Source: an uncultured Eubacteriales bacterium
GTDB taxonomy: Bacteria > Bacillota > Clostridia > Monoglobales > Firm-18
Assembly: GCA_905210885.1 (NCBI GenBank)
Contig: CAJLYO010000024.1
Coordinates: 1-12,981, forward strand
Direction of reading: 5' to 3'
DNA length: 12,981 bases
Shown: piece after piece, positions 7,328 to 12,981 of the stretch
How positions within the stretch are numbered: the first letter of the stretch is position 1
How the letters are laid out: each line of letters starts with the position of its first letter
Program-made: the position numbers and the translations under genes
The notes under the pieces: model-generated
The model's input: the letters and a program-made list of their open reading frames with translations, nothing else
Database searches by the model: none
What the model was told of the DNA's origin: nothing

Positions 7328-7491
7328 GTGAAATAAATTCCTTCGGGATTTGTGAAATATACCTTCGGTATAGTGAAAAAACAACCTACGGTTGTTGTGA
7401 AATGCGCTGCGGCGCGTGAGATTTATTTCATTTCACTTGATGCGTAGCATCAAATTTCACAAGTGCGGCAGCACGTATTTCGCATTTTGCG
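7328..7491. repeat. Array of small hairpins separated by GTGAAA / TTTCAC hexamers
   Basis: This non-coding array has short palindromes with different stems, mostly with 3- or 4-base loops, joined by a constant hexamer. GTGAAA occurs at 7328, 7352, 7373 and 7397, with a variant GTGAGA at 7416. TTTCAC occurs at 7431 and 7455, with a variant TTTCGC at 7478. The hairpins between are: AAATTCC-TTC-GGGATTT (7335-7351); TATACC-TTC-GGTATA (7358-7372); AACAACC-TAC-GGTTGTT (7380-7396); GCGC-TGCG-GCGC (7404-7415); TTGATGC-GTA-GCATCAA (7437-7453); GTGC-GGCA-GCAC (7463-7474); and CGCA-TTT-TGCG (7481-7491). Stem sequences vary while their pairing is kept, so structure rather than sequence appears to be conserved. 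I recall similar arrays in gut Clostridia but know no accepted name or function. Confidence 0.85.
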
Positions 7492-7538
7492 TCAGCTGCG
7501 GGTCTTTGTCACCGTGGTAGGTATTTTGCACAGTGCCC

Positions 7539-7567
7539 TTGTAATTTTGTAGAAATCCGATTATAAT
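7539..7567 (+). promoter_or_regulatory. Sigma-70-type promoter for the SGNH hydrolase operon
   Basis: TTGTAA (7539-7544) and a consensus TATAAT (7562-7567) are 17 bases apart, leaving a short leader to the ATG at 7604. The stretch between the hairpin array (ending 7491) and this promoter holds nothing else that I recognise. Confidence 0.75.
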
Positions 7568-7603
7568 ATAACCGGAAATTTACTCTTTTAGGGGGAGTTT
7601 ACC

Positions 7604-8269
7604 ATGATTTTTGAAAATATGGATCGCATTATTTTTGCAGGGGATTCCGTGACGGATATGGGCAGCGCACAGCCGGTGGGCGAGGGCTTGTTTGACAACA
7701 TGGGTCACGGCTATCCGCGCGTCATCGAGAGCCTTGTGACGGCGACTTACCCGGAGCTGAGCATTCGTTTTACGAACTCCGGCATCAGTGGCAATACATC
7801 GAAAGACCTGCTTGCGCGCTATGAGCGCGACGTGCTTTCCTTGAACCCGCAGTGGGTGTCTATCTGCATCGGCATCAATGATGTGTGGCGGCAGTTTGAT
7901 TCTCCGGCGCTCACCGACCAGGCGGTTGACCCGGTGGAATATGAAGAAAACCTGCGCACGATGATCGAACAGGCGAAAATGGTTGCGAAGGGCGTTATCG
8001 TCTGCACGCCGTACTACATGGAGCCGAACAAGAGCGACTTTATGCGTGCCAGAATGCAGGAATATGTGGACATCTGCGAGCGCCTTGCCGAAGAATACGG
8101 CTGCCGTTTTGTGAACTTCCAAGCGGTGTATGACAAGTTTTTGCAGTATAAACACTCCTCGCTCATCGCATGGGACCGCGTGCACCCGAACCAGATCGGC
8201 GCGACGCTGATGGCGAAGGAATGGCTCTCGAAGTGCGGGTTTGAATACGACCACACGCCGGAGGCGTAA
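7604..8269 (+). CDS. SGNH/GDSL-family hydrolase (probable carbohydrate esterase or lipase-like)
   Basis: This serine hydrolase of the SGNH superfamily has all four consensus blocks. Block I is FAGDSVTDMG with nucleophile S15. Block II is NSGISGNTSKDL near 58-69. Block III is IGINDVW with N92. Block V is DRVHPNQIG with D191 and H194 completing the triad. There is no signal peptide, so it should be cytoplasmic, and 221 residues is the usual length. Related clostridial proteins are often in sugar-utilisation clusters and may deacetylate oligosaccharides; the substrate here is unknown. The start is fixed by GGGGGAG at 7591-7597. It is the first gene downstream of the array and of the composition break, and its codons are GC-ending, unlike guaB. 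A 31-base gap with a second GGGGGAG site leads to the isomerase gene. Confidence 0.88.
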   Translation: MIFENMDRIIFAGDSVTDMGSAQPVGEGLFDNMGHGYPRVIESLVTATYPELSIRFTNSGISGNTSKDLLARYERDVLSLNPQWVSICIGINDVWRQFDSPALTDQAVDPVEYEENLRTMIEQAKMVAKGVIVCTPYYMEPNKSDFMRARMQEYVDICERLAEEYGCRFVNFQAVYDKFLQYKHSSLIAWDRVHPNQIGATLMAKEWLSKCGFEYDHTPEA

Positions 8270-8300
8270 GATCCCATTATAATCTGGGGGAGTTGAAAGC

Positions 8301-9482
8301 ATGAAATTTGGTGTGCAGCTTTACGGCCCGCTCAACAACATGCAGGGCGAGGTTTTGGAAAAGCTTGCTGCGTTGGCAAAGGCCGGTATTACAGAAATTG
8401 AACCTTGCGTGACGACGGGGCCAATCCTCGGCCCGGAGGACGTGATCTGGCCCGCAGACTGGCTGCTTGCACATGTCGAAGAAATTCGGGATATGGGCCT
8501 TCGGATTGTATCAATCCATGTTTTTGCGGAGAATTTGGTACAGTCTATGGATAAGCTGAAGGCGATTGCGGAGAAGACCGGGCTGAAGCAGTTTGTGGTG
8601 AAAACGCCGGAGAACAGTACGGAAAGCATCTTGCAGCAGACGGCGCTGAACTACATGAAAGCGGCAGATATGCTGGAGACGTTCGGCGTTCGGTTGCTGC
8701 TGCACAATGAAGCCGGGGATATACAGGCGAAAATCGCGGGCAAGACGGCGTATGAACACTTGCTTGACCTTTGTATGGGCAAGGTAGGCGCACAGGTGGA
8801 CGTGGGCTGTGTGCAGTTTGGCGGAGAAGACCCGGTCGCATTTTTGGAGCGCAACGCGGCGCGGGTGCAGTCCGTGCACCACAAGGATTTCGGTGCGGGC
8901 CGCGAGCCGATTGACGTGCCGGTGGGCACGGGCAACGTGAACCTTGCCGCGTGCTTCCGTTTTGCCCAGAGTCGGGACATTCCGCAGCTTGTCGATCAGG
9001 AGCACTTTGGCTCCGATGTGCCGGGCGAACTTCAAAAAATTTGTCAGATGCTGAACGGGTTTGCCCAAAACCGAAAAGACACGGTAAGCTTTTTGAATGT
9101 TTACGACGTGAAGACCGGCGCGGTGCGCACAGTGGCAAGTTTTGACCGCGTGATTGAAGCGCCGAACTGGCTGAAAAACAGCGATACCATTCTTTATAAC
9201 GCCGAGGGGCACATGTATGCCTATGACCTCAACACGAACACGGAACGGCTGCTCGACACCGGCAGCTGCGACCAATGCAACAACGACCATGTGGTCTCCC
9301 CGGACGAAACAGAGCTTGCGGTCAGCCACATGACGTTTGACAACGGAGGCTTTACTTCCCGTGTTTATATCGTGCCGATAAAAGGCGGTGAGCCTCGTCT
9401 GGTGACGCCGAACAGCCCGAGTTTTTTGCACGGCTGGTCGCCGGACAGCACGGAGATGGCCTACTGCGGTTTGCATTTGTGA
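8301..9482 (+). CDS. Sugar-phosphate isomerase/epimerase-like TIM barrel fused to a truncated TolB-like propeller
   Basis: Residues 1 to about 254 form a xylose-isomerase-like (AP endonuclease family 2) barrel. It starts MKFGVQLYGP and has probable metal ligands E137 (LLHNEAGD), D167 (AQVDVGC), H193/H194 (SVHHKDF) and E234 (VDQEHFG). That is already a complete protein of the family. From about residue 260 the same frame continues into a TolB/WD40-like propeller: NVYDVKTG, IEAPNW, CNNDHVVSPDE, VYIVPIKGGEP and HGWSPDS are typical blade motifs. It ends abruptly after AYCGLHL at 393, about three blades in. The barrel is probably functional in sugar isomerisation; the propeller part looks like a leftover. 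The start follows GGGGGAG by eight bases. The alternative that this is a true two-domain enzyme is weakened by the out-of-frame C-terminal remnant described separately. Confidence 0.8.
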   Translation: MKFGVQLYGPLNNMQGEVLEKLAALAKAGITEIEPCVTTGPILGPEDVIWPADWLLAHVEEIRDMGLRIVSIHVFAENLVQSMDKLKAIAEKTGLKQFVVKTPENSTESILQQTALNYMKAADMLETFGVRLLLHNEAGDIQAKIAGKTAYEHLLDLCMGKVGAQVDVGCVQFGGEDPVAFLERNAARVQSVHHKDFGAGREPIDVPVGTGNVNLAACFRFAQSRDIPQLVDQEHFGSDVPGELQKICQMLNGFAQNRKDTVSFLNVYDVKTGAVRTVASFDRVIEAPNWLKNSDTILYNAEGHMYAYDLNTNTERLLDTGSCDQCNNDHVVSPDETELAVSHMTFDNGGFTSRVYIVPIKGGEPRLVTPNSPSFLHGWSPDSTEMAYCGLHL

Positions 9483-9511
9483 GCTACGCGATTTTGGAAG
9501 ACCCGAAATGA
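9078..9511 (+). pseudogene. TolB-like beta-propeller remnant with internal deletion
   Basis: The 3' part of the fused gene matches, from memory of the family, the beginning of clostridial TolB-like proteins, which normally run to about 280 residues or more. It breaks off within the blade motif HGWSPDSTEMAYC. Immediately after, in a different frame, bases 9467-9511 read RFAFVSYAILEDPK and stop. RFAFVSY is the usual last strand of such propellers, where it follows another SWSPD blade motif. The simplest reading is a deletion between two similar WSPD repeats that removed the middle blades and shifted the frame. The lost start and the in-frame join to the isomerase point to a second rearrangement upstream. 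Confidence 0.6.
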
Positions 9512-9529
9512 CTGACGAGGTGAATAAAA

Positions 9530-10090
9530 ATGATTTTTGAAAATAAAGGCAAAGAGAATACCTTGGAGACGCTGCACATTGCTTTAAACGCCGCGAAGGA
9601 GCGCGGAACGACGCTTGTGGTGGCTTCGAGCGCGGGCGACACGCTTATAGAACTCATCAAAATGCAGGAAGAGCTCGGGACACATGTGCCGATGGTCATG
9701 GTGGGGCAGGCGTACGGCTACCCGAAGCAGGGCGTGAACACCATGACGGACGAGCGGCGCGCGGAGTTGACCGCAGCCGGTGTGCATATCATTCATGCCG
9801 CGCACGCTTTGAGCGGTGCGGAACGCGGCATCAGTCGTAAATTCAGCGGCGCGTACCCGGTGGAGATCATGGCGCACACGCTGCGCATGTTCGGACAGGG
9901 CACGAAGGTTTGTGTGGAGATTGCGATGATGGCGCTGGATAACGGCGCGATTGAGCTTAATAAGCCGGTTGTCTGTGTGGGCGGCTCGGCGCGTGGTGCG
10001 GACACCGCGTGCATCATCACGCCGGCGTATACGGCAGACTGCCTTGACACGAAAATTCACGAGATTCTCTGCAAGCCGGGTTTGTATTAA
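9530..10090 (+). CDS. Pyruvate kinase C-terminal-domain-like protein (COG1751 type), function unknown
   Basis: This is a stand-alone alpha/beta protein resembling the C-terminal domain of pyruvate kinase and the uncharacterised COG1751 family. Matching features are the opening FENKGKENTLETL, TTLVVASSAGDT at 27-38, HAALSG-like HALSGAERGISRKF near 92-105, PVEIMAHTLRMFGQGTKVCVEIAMMA near 109-134, and VCVGGSARGADTA near 148-160, with the ending KIHEILCKPG. The catalytic barrel of pyruvate kinase is absent, so it cannot be a pyruvate kinase; the fold usually binds a phosphorylated effector. The length of 186 residues fits the family. CGAGGTGA at about 9515-9522 sets the start. It is the third gene of the + strand set after the SGNH hydrolase and the isomerase, and is closed by the terminator at 10107. 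Confidence 0.8.
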   Translation: MIFENKGKENTLETLHIALNAAKERGTTLVVASSAGDTLIELIKMQEELGTHVPMVMVGQAYGYPKQGVNTMTDERRAELTAAGVHIIHAAHALSGAERGISRKFSGAYPVEIMAHTLRMFGQGTKVCVEIAMMALDNGAIELNKPVVCVGGSARGADTACIITPAYTADCLDTKIHEILCKPGLY

Positions 10091-10106
10091 ATCATAAAGC
10101 AATGAC

Positions 10107-10143
10107 AAAAGCTCTGCGCCTGAAATTCGGTGCAGAGCTTTTT
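10107..10143. terminator. Bidirectional terminator between convergent genes
   Basis: The stem AAAAGCTCTGCGCC (10107-10120) pairs with GGTGCAGAGCTTTT (10129-10142) through 14 positions with a single G-T wobble, around an eight-base loop. A T-run follows on the + strand and another (from AAAA) on the minus strand. It sits between the COG1751 gene end (10090) and the ygiQ end (10155), so it serves both operons. Confidence 0.9.
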
Positions 10144-10154
10144 GCTGTCTTACA

Positions 10155-12128
10155 TTATCGTTTGCCGCGCTTTTTGGGCGGCTCGCCTGTCCAACGGCGG
10201 CTTTGGGGCGCCGGCGGTCGACTCGTTCTGCCGTGCTTTGCGCCGTTTTTGTTTTTACCGTCAAACGGTTTATTGCTGTTTGCGGCGGGCTTTGGGGGAG
10301 CAAAACGGGTATCACTGTGGCGGGGGCGCAAGAGGCAGTTTTTGCCTGTGCCAATGAGGTCGCGGCGATTCGCTTTGATGAGCGCTTCTGTGACGAGATC
10401 GTAATTTTTCGGGTCACGGTACTGGATGAGCGCGCGCTGCATCGCTTTTTCGTGCGGGTCGCGCGCGACGTATACGGGCTTCATTGTGCGCGGGTCGAGC
10501 CCCGTGTAGTACATGCAGGTCGAGATCGTGGACGGGGTGGGGTAGAAGTCCTGCACCTGCTCCGGCATATAGCCGAGGTCGCGCAGATATTCCGCGAGCT
10601 TTACGGCGTCCTGTAAGGTGGAGCCGGGATGCGAGGACATGAGGTACGGCACGAGGTACTGGTTGAGGTGCATTTCTTCGTTCAGCTCTTTGTAGCGCTT
10701 GACGAAGCGGCGGTAGACGGAATTCTGCGGCTTACCCATCATGCGCAGCACGCCGTCGGAAATATGCTCTGGTGCGACTTTGAGCTGGCCGCTGACGTGG
10801 TATTTAACAAGCTCGCGGAAGAACGTTTCGTCTTTGTCATTGATGAGGTAATCGAACCGAATGCCGGAGCGCACAAAGACCTTTTTCACTTTGGGCAATG
10901 CGCGCAGCTTGCGCAGGAGGGAAACGTAATCCGTGTGGTCGATCTCCATGTTGGGGCATGGCTCCGGGAACAGGCATTGGCGGTTTTTACACACGCCGAC
11001 CTTCATCTGCTTTTTGCAGGCGGGCTTGCGGAAGTTTGCCGTGGGGCCGCCGACGTCGTGAATGTAGCCTTTAAAATCGGGATCCTCGGTCATTTTTTTC
11101 GCTTCTTCCAAAAGCGATTCGTGGCTGCGGGACTGAATGATGCGGCCCTGGTGGAACGTCAGCGCGCAGAAGCTGCATGCGCCGAAGCACCCGCGGCAGC
11201 TGGCAAGACTGAATTTCACTTCTTCAATGGCGGGGATGCCGCCGAGGGCTTTGTAATCCGGGTGATAGGTGCGCGTATAGGGCAGGGCGTAGGTATCATC
11301 CATTTCTTCGGTCGAAAGCGGCATCTGCGGAGGATTCTGCACGACGAACAGGTGATCGTCCGGGTAGGGCTCGACGAGCGTTTTCGCCGTGAACGGGTCG
11401 GTGTTGAGATACTGATTGTAAAAGCTTTTCGCGTACAGCTCTTTACTGGTGGAAATCTTATCGAAGCCGGGGAGGTGGAGCACGTCGTCGCCGTCGGGCG
11501 CGATGTGCGTTTTATACACGGTACCGCGGATGAACGTGAGCTCCTGCACGGGGATGCCGCTGCGCAGGGCTTCGGCAATCTCGACGATGGAGCGCTCGCC
11601 CATGCCATAGGAAATGATATCCGCGCCGGAATCGAGCAGGACGGAGCGCTTCATTTTGTCCGACCAGTAATCATAATGCGCAAGGCGGCGCAGGCTGGCC
11701 TCGATGCCGCCGATGATGATGGGCGTTTTCTTAAACGTGCGGCGGATGAGGTTGGAATATACGATGACGGCGTAATCCGGGCGCAGGCCCATTTTGCCGC
11801 CGGGGGAGAAAAAGTCGCTGCGGCGGCGCTTTTTGGCGACGGAATAGTGGTTCACCATGGAATCCATATTGCCGGCGGAAACGAGAAAGCCAAGTTTTGG
11901 CTCGCCGAGTGTGCACACGCTTTCGGGGTCGCGCCAATTCGGCTGTGCGATAATGCCGACCGTGAAACCGTTTGCTTCGAGAATGCGGGAGATGATCGCC
12001 GTGCCGAACGACGGGTGGTCGACGTAGGCATCGCCGCTGATGTACACGAAATCGAGTTGTTCGATGCCGCGTACCGCCATATCTTCTTTTGAAACAGGCA
12101 AAAAAGCCGTTCTGTCTGATTTGTTCAT
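10155..12128 (-). CDS. ygiQ: YgiQ family radical SAM protein (UPF0313)
   Basis: This radical SAM enzyme of the YgiQ family has no agreed reaction. The opening LPVSKEDMAVRGIEQLDFVYISGDAYVDHP, in parts, is the family N-terminus, with a B12-binding-like region before the core. The radical SAM cluster motif CxxxCxxC is at C314, C318 and C321 in CFGACSFC. A second cysteine set (C371, C380, C385, C391) follows, conserved also in the E. coli protein. Further family motifs are VRSGIRFDYL, KVAPEH, YLVPYLMSSHPG and QVQDFYPTPSTISTCMYYTG. The last 60 or so residues are Pro/Lys/Arg-rich and probably disordered. The length of 657 residues is in the family range. The start ATG (12128-12126) has AAAGGAAC just upstream, overlapping the 10-base gap to the glycosidase gene, so the two are co-transcribed. 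Confidence 0.94.
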   Translation of the reverse strand: MNKSDRTAFLPVSKEDMAVRGIEQLDFVYISGDAYVDHPSFGTAIISRILEANGFTVGIIAQPNWRDPESVCTLGEPKLGFLVSAGNMDSMVNHYSVAKKRRRSDFFSPGGKMGLRPDYAVIVYSNLIRRTFKKTPIIIGGIEASLRRLAHYDYWSDKMKRSVLLDSGADIISYGMGERSIVEIAEALRSGIPVQELTFIRGTVYKTHIAPDGDDVLHLPGFDKISTSKELYAKSFYNQYLNTDPFTAKTLVEPYPDDHLFVVQNPPQMPLSTEEMDDTYALPYTRTYHPDYKALGGIPAIEEVKFSLASCRGCFGACSFCALTFHQGRIIQSRSHESLLEEAKKMTEDPDFKGYIHDVGGPTANFRKPACKKQMKVGVCKNRQCLFPEPCPNMEIDHTDYVSLLRKLRALPKVKKVFVRSGIRFDYLINDKDETFFRELVKYHVSGQLKVAPEHISDGVLRMMGKPQNSVYRRFVKRYKELNEEMHLNQYLVPYLMSSHPGSTLQDAVKLAEYLRDLGYMPEQVQDFYPTPSTISTCMYYTGLDPRTMKPVYVARDPHEKAMQRALIQYRDPKNYDLVTEALIKANRRDLIGTGKNCLLRPRHSDTRFAPPKPAANSNKPFDGKNKNGAKHGRTSRPPAPQSRRWTGEPPKKRGKR

Positions 12129-12138
12129 GAAAGTTCCT

Positions 12139-12981
12139 TTAAATGCTGCCGGTCAGAATGCCGCACGGCTCTGTCCAGTCAAAGTGTTTCGTTTCCTCGC
12201 CGAGCTTCCACACGGCGGGGCAGGTGGTCTCGTGCCAATCGAGCGGGCGCGCGGTGGGCTGGGGCTGACTTGCGCGGCGGAAAGCGTCGCGGATGATGGC
12301 TTTGCGCTCGCCGTTTAAATAGGAAGCCGGAACGGAGAGCAGCGTGGGTGTGCCGCTTTTGGCCACAAGCTCCAGCCAGCGCATGCCGAGCGTTTCGTCG
12401 ATGGCATCGGTGAGCGGTACGCAGTCGGCATCAATGGCGAAGAAGCGGTCGTGCATCGGCGCGGTGAATGCCAATGTGTTCATGCCCATGCGGCGCGTAC
12501 GTGCCCAGAGCTTGCCACTGACGTCATCGCCGGTGCGGTTGAGGTGCATGAGCCCGGCGCCGAGGTGGCCGAAGCAGTTGCAGCCCATGACCATGGCGTC
12601 ACCCGCGGCAGCTAAGATGCGTTTATATAATTCAATTAAAATTTCGGCCGTCGTGCGGGTCTCGTCCGCAAAGCGCCAACCGCTGTCCGTGAGCTCGTCG
12701 CCCATTTCAAATCCCCAACGGCCGAGTACGTCGTAGGAAGTGAAATCGTGCTTGATGAGCTTGTAACCCCAGCTTGAGACGGTGCGGATGTCCTCTGCGA
12801 TGTGGTCGAGCACTTCGGGCACGGAGGGGTCGAGGTATTCGGGGTCACGCTTCGAGCGCCAAGAGGCGGGAATACTTTCGCTGTGATCCCATAATAAACG
12901 TACCCAGATGCCCGGCTGTATGCCGGATTCGCGCAGCTTTTTGGCGAGGCCCGGCATGTCCGGAAAGCCCTTGTTGCCCGC
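12139..12981 (-). CDS. Alpha-galactosidase-like glycoside hydrolase (clan GH-D, GH36/GH27 type), partial
   Basis: The frame is open to the window edge, so the N-terminal part is missing; the first internal ATG is at 12957-12955. Numbered from it, the barrel motifs are FPDMPGLAKKL (just across that ATG), GIQPGIWVRLL at 12-22, and GYKLIKHDFTSYD at 64-76. The last of these has the K-x-D pattern of the clan D nucleophile (probably D71). NRTGDD at 140-145 is in the position of the acid/base aspartate, and MGCNCFGHLGAG at 124-135 matches the family's GCG-type loop. These enzymes hydrolyse alpha-galactosides or related alpha-linked sugars with retention. No secretion signal can be judged. The protein ends about 60 residues after the barrel, which leaves little room for the usual C-terminal beta domain. 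The sugar specificity is uncertain. Confidence 0.75.
   Translation of the reverse strand, partial: AGNKGFPDMPGLAKKLRESGIQPGIWVRLLWDHSESIPASWRSKRDPEYLDPSVPEVLDHIAEDIRTVSSWGYKLIKHDFTSYDVLGRWGFEMGDELTDSGWRFADETRTTAEILIELYKRILAAAGDAMVMGCNCFGHLGAGLMHLNRTGDDVSGKLWARTRRMGMNTLAFTAPMHDRFFAIDADCVPLTDAIDETLGMRWLELVAKSGTPTLLSVPASYLNGERKAIIRDAFRRASQPQPTARPLDWHETTCPAVWKLGEETKHFDWTEPCGILTGSI

Noticed and set aside
7127..7336. Open frame across tRNA-Tyr encoding GGVPEWPKGTDCKSAAS-type peptide
   Set aside because: This is the well-known artefact of translating a tRNA gene and its terminator; it has no ribosome site or family support.
7328..7491. CRISPR array
   Set aside because: The constant part is only six bases, the intervening segments are palindromes of 12 to 17 bases, and the orientation flips; no cas genes are present.
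8511..9476. Long minus-strand frame (321 codons) opposite the isomerase gene
   Set aside because: It is a shadow of GC-rich codons; the sense strand carries the recognisable barrel and propeller motifs.
7604..9544. Identical first 15 bases (MIFEN) in the SGNH and COG1751 genes, suggesting duplication
   Set aside because: Both families naturally begin with similar residues at this point, and the similarity ends after these codons.
10629..12092. Long + strand open frame (487 codons) opposite ygiQ
   Set aside because: It is antisense to a clearly conserved radical SAM gene. Long shadow frames are expected in GC-rich coding DNA, and the translation shows no recognisable domain.

Overview
The window looks like chromosome of an anaerobic gut-type Firmicute (Clostridia). 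The signs are two CCA-encoding tRNA genes, strong purine-rich Shine-Dalgarno sites, tightly packed operons, a clostridial-type membrane-anchored GDPD, QueH instead of QueG, and a YgiQ radical SAM enzyme. It falls into two halves with very different base composition, so it may not come from a single genome background.

Left half (1 to about 7330, AT-rich, all on the + strand). A housekeeping operon comes first: a 5'-truncated EnvC/NlpD-type M23 peptidase, queH (epoxyqueuosine reductase), rarA (AAA+ replication/recombination ATPase), nth (endonuclease III) and a shikimate-kinase-like gene. Most of its junctions are overlaps of a few bases; rarA follows queH after 45 bases. The kinase gene is broken by a one-base frameshift near 4232. 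A consensus-like promoter then drives guaB (IMP dehydrogenase). A membrane-anchored GDPD-family phosphodiesterase, tRNA-Thr(UGU) and tRNA-Tyr(GUA) follow. A very strong terminator closes this half.

Middle (about 7328 to 7491). This is a non-coding array of at least seven small hairpins separated by a repeated hexamer. The hexamer reads GTGAAA on the left and TTTCAC on the right, flipping orientation near 7420. The composition break coincides with this array.

Right half (about 7540 to 12981, GC-rich). A promoter (TTGTAA-17-TATAAT) leads a + strand set: an SGNH/GDSL hydrolase, a sugar-phosphate isomerase-like TIM barrel fused in frame to a damaged TolB-like beta-propeller, and a COG1751 protein related to the pyruvate kinase C-terminal domain. 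A bidirectional terminator separates these from a convergent minus-strand pair: a clan GH-D (alpha-galactosidase-like) glycosidase running off the right edge, followed 10 bases later by ygiQ. The esterase, isomerase and glycosidase suggest carbohydrate catabolism, but no substrate can be named.

The points most worth following are the hairpin array, the composition break at it (horizontal transfer or assembly chimera), and the deletion-fused isomerase/propeller gene. I see no CRISPR array, transposase, integrase or recognisable defence system.
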